64,000 nucleotides of DNA from Phaeotremella fagi (taxonomy: Eukaryota > Basidiomycota > Tremellomycetes > Tremellales > Phaeotremellaceae). Made by a program: the position numbers and the translations under genes. Every line of letters begins with the position of its first letter. The first letter of the stretch is position 1. This document shows positions 1 to 12,133 of this stretch, one piece after another. The stretch covers positions 620,001 through 684,000 of the forward strand of contig BCHU01000014.1 in NCBI GenBank assembly GCA_001599715.1, written 5' to 3'. The notes under the pieces are model-generated. The model searched no databases. It saw only the letters and a list, made by a program, of their open reading frames with translations, and was not told the origin of the DNA.

Positions 1-910
1 TCCAAACTCCAAAATCCTCTCTCTATCTCGTTGATCGGACGCTATGATTGTATTTGATATGGTGGGGTTGGTGAACTGGTCGTGGTGGTGTCAAGATGCT
101 TATCAGTGGCTATAGTATTGGTTGTCTGGTATGAATAATATCCTATCCTATTCACGGTGATCCGGCGATAATTGTTTTGAGTGGCCAGTGGGTTTTTATC
201 AAAGGGGATTGGATCGAATATTACTTCCAATGCATCCATCCCCTTCCTATAACCGTGCACTGAACATCCAGTGAATAATTGTGTTCATACATGATGATAT
301 GATGTTGTACGGGTGCGAAACATCAAAGGTACTCGTCATGGATTGATGTGGTGCCTCTTTTGGGTTGCACATGTGTCATGATAAAAATAGATTTCTTTTG
401 TCAAATAAGTTAAATGTTGTAGCTAAGAAATTCGTTGGTCTCCACATGTCGATCCACAAGGTCATATTCGACTGATGTAACGTAACGCAAGTGAATGAGC
501 CTAAGCAACAGTTGCCTGAAGACAAGGTAGAATATTGTAAATCCAGGTAAATTAACTTGAATCGTCAAGGAACGATCAAAAAAATCAAAGCTCAGACTGC
601 AATTACGATACGATGACACTCAAAGGGATAGTTACTTTAGACAAGGTATCCTTTGGCCTTCCTTTCGAAACATTACAACCATCACAGAGACAGATTACGA
701 TTCAGTCCGTAGTCACCGCCTCCCCTCCCCTCCCCAATTACCGCTGTCTTGTTTCAACGTATAAAAGATAAACATATCTGATAATCAATTTCATCTTCTC
801 TTCTGAACATCTAACTGAACATTTAAACACCTTTACAATCAATCCTACAAACAGTAGTTGACTCAACCTCAAACACAAACACAACACACGACACCAGTTA
901 ATTTGCCACA
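1..910. other. Left-edge non-coding region / promoter of the first peptide gene
   Basis: No convincing gene is seen. The two short minus-strand reading frames here (around 42-260 and 410-619) have low-complexity or unrecognisable products and no splice context. The right part is the promoter of the peptide gene starting at 911. It holds a C-rich CCTCCC tract at about 720-737, a TATAAAAG box at 760-767 and an A/C-rich leader with several AACACA runs up to the ATG. Confidence 0.6.
760..767 (+). promoter_or_regulatory. TATA box of the first peptide gene
   Basis: TATAAAAG lies about 150 bp before the ATG at 911, after a C-rich tract. A similarly placed TATATAAA precedes the paralogous gene at 12134. 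Position and sequence fit a strong core promoter; the transcription start is not visible. Confidence 0.5.
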
Positions 911-1171
911 ATGAAATTCATCGCTTTGATCACTTCACTCGCTGTCGCTTTTATGGTCGTCGCTTCACCCGTCGCTGAAGCTGAAGCTAATGCTAGTCCT
1001 GATGGAGCTGAAGCAGCTTCATTCGGAGGATTCGGTGGAGGTGGTGAGTGCTTTCGTTCATCTTATACCCTACTTTCTCAATCGACATATGTTTTCATGA
1101 TTCCTTTGACATGGGTTCTTATCTTAACTTCTCACTGATTCTTGTTGATATTAGGTGCCGGTGCTTACTGA
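911..1171 (+). CDS. Qsp1-like secreted peptide precursor, 49 aa (copy 1)
   Basis: A tiny spliced gene: exon 1 is 911-1043, the intron 1044-1154 (GTGAGT...TTAG, phase 1 inside a Gly codon), and exon 2 1155-1171. The 49-aa product has an N-terminal signal peptide (MKF, then a hydrophobic core, then ASP/VAEA), a short Ala/Glu-rich pro-region with Asn and Asp, and a C-terminal segment SFGGFGGGGAGAY. Known for the family: Cryptococcus Qsp1 is a short secreted precursor yielding an 11-residue Gly/Ala/Pro-rich peptide with Asn-Phe-Gly near its start and a terminal Trp. The resemblance in size, signal peptide and aromatic-ended Gly/Ala tail is seen; quorum-sensing function is inferred. A paralogue lies at 12134 and an OPT transporter follows at 2949. 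Read without the intron, the frame runs on to 1138, but the tail then loses all resemblance to the paralogue. It could instead be an unrelated small secreted protein. Confidence 0.7.
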
Positions 1172-1213
1172 TTTCTCAGAAGTGTTTGGTCCACTATGAG
1201 ATGAGGTTTTCGG

Positions 1214-1276
1214 GTGAGTCTTGATTGCGTATTTACTACCTCTGTGAGAGTTTTGTAGCTGATAATTGATTCTTAG
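1214..1276 (+). other. Predicted 3' UTR intron of peptide gene copy 1
   Basis: GTGAGT at 1214 and GCTGAT...TTCTTAG ending at 1276 define a 63-nt intron that begins 42 nt after the stop codon. The second peptide gene has an equivalent intron 41 nt after its stop. This is predicted from splice consensus alone. Confidence 0.55.
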
Positions 1277-2948
1277 ATTCATGTAACTCATTCGATTGAT
1301 TCGGATGTATTTTTGACATCCTTTACTACGATCCTTTCTTTCACAGTCTCGTTTCTCATCGTTATTCGTCATCATGACTCAAGATCTATCAATTCAAACG
1401 GTTGACTGATCATCCAACTCACTAGAATAGCACGATTCGTGCCACATCCATTTGAATTTACCTGCGCCATTCATTCAGTTGACCTTTACAGCAACCTTAG
1501 CCATAGATTTGGGAAGACCCAGAACGATCGATTAAAGGTTATGAAACATAACCCAATTCACGAGCCATGTAATTGAACTTTCCAGCCATTTGAAGTCAAC
1601 GTTGATCTCTCATCGGATGAGATGTTGGACCAAAACAAACCACAAACAAATGGTGGCTGGACAAAATAAGGGATAAACCAAAGTGCCTTTTCGTGTTTTT
1701 TAATTGCTGATTACGGCAAATGTTCGTCACCAAGTCGATCAATCAAGGTTTTCCTTTTAAACTTGCTCAGATGTCAAGGTTGAAAGATGTCTTAAACTTT
1801 GTTTTTTCGTTTGTGGAGTGGGTTAGTTGCTATGTTCAGTTTAACTTGATTGACGCTGCTTGTGAGATAAGATGTTTGGTAGTCAGTTGTCCTTTGTGCT
1901 TATTCGCGTCTTCGGTGGCAGATATGATATAGACGATTTTCCTCAGTACATCTCACCTGTTGAGGTTAATTACTCGGAACAAATTTGTTGATATAAGCAG
2001 ATCAGTCGAATGTAAGCCGCCTTAGTTTGAACGACGCCATGGAGACCGTTTGAGCCTTGGCGTAAGTTACTTGTGAAGTACGAAGAAGATGAGATCTAGA
2101 GATTGGATGGATGTTGGGTCCAAAATTGCCAAATCCAAAATTATCAAGTTGGATCTCTCACGTAAGAAAGAGTTGACAAGACTTGTTTCAGTGAAGACTA
2201 GAGTAACTTTGTTTATCTTTAACTAGAGTAGGTAAGTAACTTGACTGGTCATCATCTTCTACTTTAAGGAAACGATGGGACGATGAAGGGACGAGATATG
2301 AACGGAGAAACAAGCAAGTTAATTCAAGAATCGAACTGATGAGATAAGTCGAAACTAGGAAAGGAAATGAAGACTGTGAGAGATTACAGGAGGAAACGAG
2401 AAAAGGAAGATATGTAATTTTGTGATTCAGGGACCAAGTGAGGTGAGAGTGAGGAAAGAGAGTGCCTTGCCTGTCTCTCCCTTTGCTCTCCTACGTTGTT
2501 AATTAGGTGGTACAGAGATAGAGAAATACATACATACTTCTACACCTCTTTCACTACCTTACTTACCTTATAACTTGCCCATTACTCAATCAACACAACA
2601 ACAACACAACACATCTCTCAACAAACTCAACACAACACAACAACTTTCATCAACTCATATCCACATTTCAACTCTTTCTTTCTCATTATCACCACATTTT
2701 CAATCTCAAAACTCAACCCCCCCTCTTACGACTTCTTCAATTCAATAAAGTTTTAATATACAGTACATTAATATCTTGAAGAATTCATTTCTCATCACTT
2801 ACCCGTTCACAGCTTATCGACAATATCAGAGAAACCGTTGGCAACAGTGACTTTCACCTTACGCGCTCTCATAAAATAGTCGACAACTTCACTTCACTCC
2901 AACTCATCTATCACTCTTATCTCTGAATCGATACAATCTCTACCTACA
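1277..2948. other. Intergenic region: peptide-gene 3' end and OPT promoter/leader
   Basis: No gene is supported. A 70-codon frame at 1720-1932 has no recognisable product. From about 2450 the sequence becomes a CT-rich promoter. From 2580 to 2660 it is a leader rich in CAACA/ACACA units, continuing as a long CT/CA-rich untranslated leader up to the OPT start at 2949. Confidence 0.55.
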
Positions 2949-5900
2949 ATGTCCTCGGACATCCCACCACCCTCGACAGCGGGTTCCGAACAAAGTCAAG
3001 CCAGACCAACAACTTCATCCTCCAGACCTCGAACACGTTCAAAACGTCCAAGAACAGTTAGACCAGATACGACAGCTTCAGCCATTGGTGAATTACCTGA
3101 TCAAACGTTTTTCCCCGAAGGCGATGAGTTTTCAGAAGAAGGAGAATTCTCTGAAGAGGAGGAAGAAGAGGAAGGTGTTTTCGCGTTCAGGAGACCTATA
3201 ACTGCTGCTGTACCCGGTGGAGGACTTACTTCAGGTGATGAAAGTTTCGGTACGAATGGAAGACCAGATACTGGAACAAGTTACGGATTACCAACTACCG
3301 CTGGTACTCATCACACTGGATTACGATCAGTTCCTGAATCAGTCGCGACGACTGGTAACATTGATGCTGGTGGTCATTTACCTGAACTACATTATAACGT
3401 TCAAAATCCACCTATCTTCAGCGGAAGACATAATTTAAACAACAGCGCTTTTGCATTTTCAATTAATTCCGGATCTAGAACTAAAACCGCCGAATCAAAT
3501 GATACGTTTGGTAACAGTAACAGTAACGATTCACGTCCTCCTTCAAATGGTCAATCTCTCATGGCAAGAATCGCAAGAAGACGTTTGGACACTGGTCAAA
3601 CTGATATGACTGGAACCACTGATTTCAGTGGAACTACACATTTATCCAGTGAATATCCAAGAACTTCTTACGATTCAAGTAGAGATACCATGGATGGTGA
3701 ATCCTTTGGAGGTGATCTAGGTGAAGCCAGACCCAAAGCTAGACGTGTTCGTTCTTCAGCCCCCTTGATCCCAAGTACCGCTGGTGGAATGTCAAGTGAT
3801 TTCGGTACTGAATCACGAAGAGGTCAAAGTCGAGGTAGTTATGGTATGACCGAGTTGACCGGTGATATGACTGTTCCTGATGGGAAAACCACCTGGGGTG
3901 ATGGTTTGGGAGGTATGATGAAGAAGGAAGGTAGTGAAATGGGCGACGCTAGTCAAGCTGGTTTCGATGTTGATATGCTAGAAGAGGATAGTCCTTATCC
4001 TGAAGTTAGAGCTTCAGTTTCAAACATTGACGATCCAGAAATGCCTGGTACGTTTTATTCGTTTTTTGGTGCGTGTAATAGTTACTGATCCCTTATCAAG
4101 CTCTCACCATTCGATCTTGGGTTCTTGGAATGTTTTTGAGTATCGTCATCAGTGCTGTGAACACTTTCTTCCATTTCAGAAATCCAGCACCAACTCTTAC
4201 CCCTTATTTGGTCATGTAAGTTTTCTGTAGACAGAGTTTTCTTTTGTGCAAATACTAACAGATTCAAGGGTTATCGCTTATCCACTTGGTAAAACTCTCG
4301 CCTGGGTGATGCCTATACGAACATGGACTGTCCCACGTTTCCTGGGTGGTTGGTCTTTCAGTTTCAATCCTGGTCCCTTCAACATTAAAGAACACGCTTT
4401 GATCGTTATCATGTCCAACGTGTCCATCAGTACTGCATACGGTCTGTACGCCACGGTAACCAGTGAGATTTACTACAATCATAACTTGGGTGTAGGGTAA
4501 GTGAAACAGCTGTACCAGATGTGATATATTCTGCTTACGCTACTTTAGATTCGGTATTCTCTTCATTTTGACTTCTCAATGTCTCGGTCTCTCGTTTGCG
4601 GGGATTGCTCGTCGTTTCGTCGTTTGGCCAGCTTCAATGACTTGGCCAAGTGTTTTAGTCGTCGCTACGACCCTCAACACCTTCCATGCCGAAGAAGACA
4701 CTGGAGGTCGTTCAATGACGAGATATAAATTCTTTGGAATCGCTTCAGCTGCTTCCTTTGCTTGGTATTTCCTTCCAGGTAAGTCAAGTCTTCTAGATCG
4801 TCGTCGACTGTGACTGATTAAAATTTGTGTAGGTTTCCTTTTCAAAGCTCTCTCCTACTTCTCATGGGTGTGTTGGATCGCTCCACGTAATAACGTCGTC
4901 AATCAACTCTTTGGTATTTCGACTGGACTCGGGATGGGTATTTTGACCTTTGATTGGGCTCAGATATCTTGGATCGGTTCTCCTTTGACTACACCTTGGT
5001 GGGCTGAAGTCAATATTGGTTTGGGATTCGTCCTTTTCTATTGGATTCTATGTCCAATCATCTATTACACCAATGTAAGTCGTTCTTCCTCATTAGATGC
5101 AATTGGATGATTAAGCTCATTCTTGTTCTATAGGTTTGGCAAACAGCATACTTCCCTATCTCAGTTATTCAACCAGGTGATCGATTTGGTGGTGTTTATG
5201 AGATTTCATATATCATCACTCCCGAGAATACACTCAACACTACTGCTTATGCGGAATACTCCCCTGTTTACATCTCAGCTTCCTTCAGCGTGACATACAT
5301 GTTATCTTTCGCTTTGACAACTGGTTTACTCGTTCATACCGGTCTTCACCATGGTCCCAGAATCTACAGAGCTATCAGAAACATCAGAACTGAAGCTGAC
5401 GACATTCATCTTAAACTCATGAAATCTTACAAAGAAGTCGCTGAATGGTAAGTTGTCTTTCTTGATCGACCGTGTCGAATGACGACGACTGACCTCTGAT
5501 TTCTTAGGTGGTTCTTGATCGTTTTCGTTGTCTCTTTCGCTTTGAGTATCGCTGCTATCGAAATTGCAAAAACCGCTTTACCAGTTTGGGGATTATTCGT
5601 TTCATTATTGATTTCTTTCGTTTACGTCGTCCCTTCGTCTTTCATCTTCGGTATGACAGGTATCGAACCTGCTTTCAATCTTATCTCTGAACTTATTCCT
5701 GGTTATCTGTTCGCTGGTCAAGCACTTCCAGGCATGGTAGGTTTTGGTTTATTTCTTTGTCTTTTGTTTAGTGGGGCTGATGAATGGGTATTTTAGTTGT
5801 TCAAAGTTTACGCTGTTCAATGTCTTTATCAAGCCATGAATTTCATTCAGGATATGAAACTTGGTCATTACATGAAGGTTCCTCCTAGATCGACTTTCAT

Positions 5901-6819
5901 TGGTATGTTGTATCTCCTTCTTCACTGTAATGTCTGTCATCTGATCATCACCTTGTGTAGCTCAATTATCAGCTTGTTTCGTATCTTGTTTCGTGCAAGT
6001 CGGAGTGAAAGAACTTCTATTCCACATTGTTCCAGATATCTGTTCAAGTGATCAAGCTCAATCGTTGACCTGCGCAACGACTGAGACTTTCGCTGTATCA
6101 TCCGTCATTTGGTATGTCCCCTTTTCCCAAAATTTGATGGAGTTCCCACTAAAACTATCATAGGGGTCTCGTTGGACCAGGCAGATTATTCAGTAAAGGC
6201 GGATTGTACAATCCACAACTGTACGCTCTTCTCGCTGGTGCCCTTTTACCAATTCCACTATGGCTTTGGGTCAGGAAATACCCTCGATCAATTTTCCGAA
6301 ACGTCAACATCCCAGTCGTATTGAACAGTGGTCTCTACATCCCTCCTGCGACCGGTTTCAATTATTCCAGTTGGTTGGTCGTTGGTTTCATCTTCCAATT
6401 CTTCCTCAGACGTAGATTCTTCGCTTGGTGGTCAAAGGTATGGAGTTATTCTTTTGCTGTGTCGTTCCTGATTTACTGACGATGGGTTTTTTTAGTACAA
6501 TTATATTCTTAGTGCTGCACTCAGTGTTGGAACTTTGTTCTGCGGAATCTTCATCTTCTTGGTTCTTCTTTTACCTGGAGCATCAGTGAATTGGTGGGGT
6601 AATTCAGTCTATATTAAGAGTAGGTCATTCATTCTTAGGGCGTTAAAGGTTGAAGTGGGACACGATACTGATATTCGTTTCTTTTTGTAGCTGCAGATTG
6701 GCAAGGTGTCGCCGCTTACTTGACAGCACCTGACGAAGGCTTCGGTCCAACTACTTGTAAGTGAAAGCAACCATTCGTGAGGGAAATGGTAGCTAACCTG
6801 ATGTACAGGGAAAGTATAA
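2949..6819 (+). CDS. OPT-family oligopeptide transporter
   Basis: An integral membrane proton-coupled oligopeptide transporter with about 14 exons. The N-terminal ~360 residues form a long hydrophilic cytosolic extension rich in Ser/Thr/Gly, with an acidic Glu run near residues 57-76. The intron after DDPEMP joins ALTIRSWVLGMF, after which come the membrane segments. The OPT signature NPGPFNIKEH is at about 4366-4395. Later family blocks include FGISTGLGMG, GVYEISYIITPE, FIFGMTGIEPAFN and GGLYNPQLYALLAGALLPIPLW. The last intron (GTAAGT...ACAG) gives a short ...GPTTWKV ending at 6819. Substrates are small peptides or metal-peptide complexes. In Cryptococcus neoformans an OPT protein (Opt1) imports the secreted peptide Qsp1, which makes the neighbouring peptide precursor noteworthy. 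Family assignment is secure; substrate is inferred. Splice sites were assigned by eye. Confidence 0.93.
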
Positions 6820-7266
6820 TTTTGTATAAGTTCAGAATGGGGTTTTTTGGGTGAACTAGAGCGGTTTCAGTTTTTCAGTTTTCAATTTTAGGTTTCTTCT
6901 TTTTTGGTTGGTCGGTTGCTATATTTATATTTAAAAACCATTTTTCTTTTTTCAATCCCCCTGATCCACCTCCTCACATATGTCTATCGTCGCTTTCATA
7001 CTTCTTTCTTCTGAATCTGCTTGTTTGAATCGTTGGTGTTCATGTACTGTTGATATCTGACCCCCTTCTCGTAATCGACTGCCAGTTGCCACTCAGTAAA
7101 ACGCGCTTTGTTGATTTTGACTTTCGTTTCTAGACTGTTAATTCTCAAATACATCTATATCTATAACTTATACCCAACATCAAGCGTCTATACACTAGCA
7201 TTGAAAGCTTCAGTGAAGCTAGACAACTCACCAATTAACTCTACAAAACCAAGATAAAAACAATAG
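6820..7266. other. Intergenic region between OPT and alpha-actinin
   Basis: T-rich 3' end of the transporter gene (runs of TTTTT, about 6840-6950), then a C/T-rich promoter and an A-rich leader before the alpha-actinin start. No open frame of interest. Confidence 0.5.
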
Positions 7267-10246
7267 ATGATGCTAGATAGAACGAAATCCAGAGATGGGA
7301 AATCCCATAGTCGATCACAATCACTTGGCGCAGGTTTGGGTAGCGTCCCAATGAGTCCTGGGGGTAGTAAGAATGCTTCACCTGTTATGGGTGCAGAGAA
7401 TGAATGGGCTGATATACAGGCCAGGTACGTTCACGTTTTCTTTATCTCTTTGAGAGCTGAGGTAGCTGATTGACTTTAGAACTTTTTGTAAATGGTATGT
7501 ATCTATTTGTTCTGTTTACTATAACGATTAACTTTTACAGGCTTAACACTAAACTCGAAAGTCATGATCTGGAACCTATGACTTCATTGGTTAGAGATTT
7601 CTCTGATGGTGTTAAACTCATTCAGGTATTTTTCGGTCTCTCTATATACATCTGTTGTTGAAACTGACTGTACAATTTAGCTATTGGTAAATTCATCTCA
7701 CTAATACTATTAATACCAGTCTGAGTTGAACTGATCGAATTGGTTTCAGGAAATCATGTCTGAATCCAGTTTAGGTCGATATAATAAGAAACCTGTTATG
7801 AGGGTACAAAAAGCTGAAGTAGGTTATTGTTTATTGTTATTGATAGTTGAAGAATAGATTGCTGATCATCTCTCTCTCTTTAGAACGCTTCGAAAGCTCT
7901 TCAATTTATTAGAGATAGGGGAGTCAAATTGACTAATATCGGTGGGTTCTATCTTCAGCTATTTCTTGAACCTCGAGTTAATGTCCTTTAGGTCCTGAGG
8001 ACATCGTTGATGGGAATTTGAAATTGATTTTAGGAATGGTGAGGGTTTTGTTTTGACTTTCTTTTTGTATCGACTGACGTCTTTTAGATCTGGACTCTGA
8101 TTCTGAGATTCACTATCGCTGGAATCACGTATGTCAAATCTTCTTCAGTTGTCTATTCACAGAATTGATATTCAATTTCAAAATAGCGAAGAAGGTCTGT
8201 CAGCTCGAGACGGTTTATTACTATGGTGTCAACGTAAAACTGTCACTTACGCACCTTTGGTCAACGTCGTCAATTTCAAACAAAGTTTTTCAGATGGTTT
8301 AGCATTGTAAGGAATCAACTTAATTCGTGTAGCTGACAAATAGATGTGCTCTCATTCACCATCATCGACCTGAGTTACTTGATTTCTATAAACTCGATCC
8401 TAACGATAAAAGAGGAAATACAGAATTAGCTTTTAAGGTTGCTGAACAGGCGTTAGGAATTCCTGTGAGTGTTATTTTTCTATTTTGAAGGGGTTGAATT
8501 GATCGGTATTTATTTAGCGATTGTTGGAAGTGTCTGATTTGTGTGATGTTGAAGTACCAGATGAGAGGTCGGTGATGACTTATGTCGCTGAGTTTTTCCA
8601 TAAATTCTCTTCTGAGGGTAGGTCTGTAATACGCACGTAAACTGACGACCTCAGATAAAGCCGAAACGGTAGTCAGAAGGGTTGAGAAATTCGCAGAACT
8701 CATGCGAAGTATCTGGTAAGTGTCACAACCGAAATATTACTGATACCCAGGACCAACAAAAACGATTTCGAACGTCGAATGGAGATTCTCATCGATTCTT
8801 TGAAGACAACTCAGAAAACATGGTTGGATAGTCCAAGTCCTGGCTCTTATCACGAGGCAATAACAGGTTTAGCTCAGTTTGCGGATTACAAGAAAACGAG
8901 TAAACGAGGTTGGGTGAAGGAGCGTCAGGAATTGGCTGCTTTGTATAGTAACATCCAAACGAAGTTGAGGACGTATAGTCTTAGATCTTGGGAACCTCGT
9001 GAAGGGTTACGATTGAATGTGGGTTTCTGAATCTGGCTTCTCTCTAACGCCTGTACAGGATCTCGAACGAACTTGGCAAGAATTTTTGGTTTCTGAAGGA
9101 GTCAGGAGCAGGACCATCAATGCTCAAATCAGAGAGTGAGTGGTAGGTTATCGAGCATTGCTGATTTCTAGAATCAAAGAATCTCTACGAAAAGCGTTTG
9201 CTCAAGTCGCTCTCGATTTCATGTCACGTCTGCAGAAAATCGAACAGGCTATTGGAGCTCTCAAGGGTTCTCTTCCAGTACGTATATCATTCTGATTGAA
9301 TTAATGCGATAGGATCAAAAGCAAACTTTGTTGAAACTATCGGGCGAAATTCCTCAACTCCAACATTATTTGAAGATGGAGGGTTACGCGGCTAATCAAA
9401 GTTGTTTGGAGGCTAAAGTTGAGGAGAATGATTATACTGTTTTGACGGTTGATGATTTGGAGTGGGAGCTTGAATTGGTTGAGGCTGGTCTAAGGAAGAA
9501 GGTTGCTTTCATTGATAATCAGGTAAGTGTTGGCGATGAGACATTGAGTCGGATACTGATAGGGTGCTATTTAGATGGTTTCGGCTAATCATAACAATAT
9601 TACTCCTGCGAAATTGGAGGAGTTTGAGGGTACTTTTAAACATTTCGATAAAGATGATACAAATGTAGGTCTTATTAATGAGAAGAACTGATCGATGACA
9701 GACATTGAATGTTTACGAAATGCATTCAGCTTTGGCGAGTTTGGGGATCGTTTATGCGGTTCGTGGATTTTCGTTATTTGTTGGTGAAGTTTAGCTTACG
9801 ATAGAGCAGGATGAAGAGATTGAAGCTATCTATGTTGCTTTGGAGAGAGACTTTGGATCTGTCAATTACGAAGCTTGGTTGGCTTTATTGGTGGGTGAAC
9901 CTGAATGTGTTCAATCTAACCAGTGATGTAGGTCGACATCACCCGAGACGACTCTTCATCTCCAGAACAGGTTCGCGAAGCTTTCCGAGGTATGGCTGAT
10001 GACAAGGTAGGTGACGTCGATTTGGACTTTACTGATTCATAGCCCTACGTGACCGAACTGGACTTCAAACATGCCAGTCTACCTCCGGAGACGATTCGAT
10101 TCTTCAAAGAGGTCATGCCCATGGTTCAGCCAGCTCAGACCGACGGGTTGAATGACGGTCCGGGATACGATTGTGAGTCCCATTTTGAACTTACTTCTAA
10201 CCGTTCAGATCATGGCTTTTTGGAAACGGCGTTCTCGAGAGGATAA
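7267..10246 (+). CDS. ain1: Alpha-actinin (actin cross-linking protein)
   Basis: Cytoplasmic F-actin cross-linker of the contractile ring and cortical actin, equivalent to fission yeast Ain1. About 18 short exons. A Ser/Gly-rich N-terminus is followed by two calponin-homology domains forming the actin-binding domain: CH1 from WADIQARTFCKWLNTKL to [14 protein letters not shown], and CH2 from [14 protein letters not shown] to [11 protein letters not shown] helical spectrin-type rod of about two repeats follows (about 8660-9590), then a C-terminal EF-hand pair. The first EF loop, DKDDTNTLNVYE, keeps acidic positions 1, 3 and 12. The second is degenerate and probably binds no calcium. The rod is shorter than the four-repeat animal form, as usual in fungi. 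The ATG at 7267 is used; the next codon is also Met. Seen: both CH domains and the EF region. Splice sites were judged by consensus. Confidence 0.92.
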
Positions 10247-11822
10247 GGTTTTTTTTTCTTTTCACCGCAGTTAACGGGATTCCAAGAGTGGTTATAAAAA
10301 GAAATAACGAAATAGATATTCCAATTTGTATTTGATACCTAGCATACTGTATGATGATAGATGTAACTTGTGTTTACCAATTTCTGGTATCAATTTCCTA
10401 ATGCGTCCGTTTTGATCAAGAGGCGATGTGATAATATGACGTAGAGCTATACCGAGCAACGAGATTTGGCGCAGTTACATAGGCGTAGGCGCAGTTACCA
10501 GTAACGAGAAGAGTTGAAACAAACAAATCCCATTTGACCGTTGGAGCGGGAATTTGTTTTTCGAATGGGAACATCTCGTCCGATCGGAAGTAAGCTGGGT
10601 AAAGAAGAAAATTCGATGGAAGGTTCGAAGAAGGGAAGGAGCAAGGAAAGAAGTAAAAATAACTACAGAAACTACGGTACACGTAGTCTCAGAAGTGATC
10701 GCCCGAAAGTGTTTCTCAGTGCTTAGAACATTTCACCGGGTAAAATAGAAGACGATCAAAGTGTCACCCCTCGGGTTCCAATGGCGTCAGAAAATGATGT
10801 GCCAACTTTAGTAAGATCTTCAGCCCAGATCAAGCCCACGATCGATTCTTGATCTTATGGTTTTGACTTCAAAGTTGGTTGGGTAAAATAACCCTAAATT
10901 ATAGTTCACGCTAAGAAGCTCTGGACATGAATGGAAGCGTTGGGGTCATGCTGCTGCACAAGTTACAACCCAGACCCACCTGGCCAATGGTTACAAGTAT
11001 TATTGGTGCCACCTAGCCACTTTATCTTTCTGTGATCAGTGCCTGAAAGAAATCAGCCACGGGTTAGGCACCATTTTGCTGTGTTGTTTGATTTTGATTT
11101 GTTGAGGTTTATTTCCTTTTAAGGTAATTCATCCCACAGTGTCTGAGATATTCACCCGACGGGTTCTCTTCTCGCGCCTACTTGACCTTCTGGAATCCAC
11201 CTCTCTAATTGTTCCGAGTCACTTTATAGGTTATTTTTAATGCACAACGTCAGACTTAATGGTTGGTGGGGAGGTTGGAAATCAATCCTTCTGATAGATT
11301 CATAGATTCTCTATGGATGTTGGTCTTCATGGTGTTGATATGAGCGTCACGACGTAATCAGTGGCAGGAGCTTAAACGTGCGATCAGTTAATATTATTCC
11401 ACAGTCAAGCTTCTGCTTCATATGATCGGTCAAGTTCCAATTTACGCTCCACAAAAATATAAAAATCGCGCGTTCAAGCCACGAAAACACATAAAGCCCG
11501 ATGGGAAGCACTGAGAGATTTTGATTCTCTGTGAAAAAATAAATGACACGTTGGGCTGCGGTGCATGTGCTGTGATTTTATTTTATGAGGCAGGAACACC
11601 GACACGGTAACCTAACTGGGTTTAACTCAAGGTTAGAGAGTTGAGTTTTTATGACCTGGAATAGAATGATGAGCACAAGGTTCACGATAGGTATTTTTCC
11701 TGTGGATGATATACCCGGCTCAGGGGAATTCGAGAGGAAGAAATCTAGACGGGGCAAGTCGGGATGCCGAGTCTTCACCAGAATCTCCTGGGATGGATAC
11801 AGGAGAACCTCTTGACGCACAT

Positions 11823-11840
11823 AAGGGAATTAAGGGAATT
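11823..11840. repeat. Tandem AAGGGAATT x2 in the peptide-gene upstream region
   Basis: Two perfect adjacent 9-mers about 300 bp before the ATG of the 48-aa peptide gene. The second unit overlaps a copy of GGGAATTCGAG that also occurs 110 bp further upstream (11724-11734). These are candidate regulator binding sites; no factor can be named. Confidence 0.5.
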
Positions 11841-12007
11841 CGAGGTACATAAGCCTTTGAATGGGCACTACGAAGGTTCATGGCCAAGGCACATGTTAAA
11901 AAAACGCCATACACTTTAAACGCCACCCCTGCGATGTTAGAGAACGAGGTTGTTTGAGAGTGGGTAAGACGGGTCATTGATGGATTTTTACGTTTGGAAA
12001 TCAGAGA

Positions 12008-12015
12008 TATATAAA
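12008..12015 (+). promoter_or_regulatory. TATA box of the second peptide gene
   Basis: TATATAAA lies about 120 bp before the ATG at 12134, the same arrangement as in the paralogous gene (TATAAAAG about 150 bp upstream). Confidence 0.5.
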
Positions 12016-12133
12016 CTGATCGACTTGCCCCCCAGGATTTATTCTTTTAACCCAAGATCTACTAGCTTACTTTTTATAAACCTCTAATTCTACCCAACCT
12101 ACGTAACCAACCCAACCAACCACTTTTAACACA

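Larger units (their letters stand above)
10247..12133. other. 1.9-kb gene-poor region upstream of the second peptide gene
   Basis: No credible gene. Overlapping short frames on both strands (10416-10748 and 11578-11977) give unrecognisable products. It contains an 11-bp direct repeat GGCGCAGTTAC at 10468-10478 and 10488-10498, GGGAATTCGAG at 11724-11734 and 11834-11844, and a perfect tandem AAGGGAATT at 11823-11840. The right end is the peptide-gene promoter with a TATA box at 12008 and a leader carrying AACCAACC repeats (about 12100-12122). Confidence 0.5.

Noticed and set aside
10416..10748. Overlapping short frames on both strands
   Set aside because: Frames on opposite strands of the same DNA, no splice context, no recognisable product.
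11578..11977. Two overlapping minus-strand frames of 80 and 85 codons
   Set aside because: They overlap each other in different frames in promoter-like DNA and resemble nothing known.
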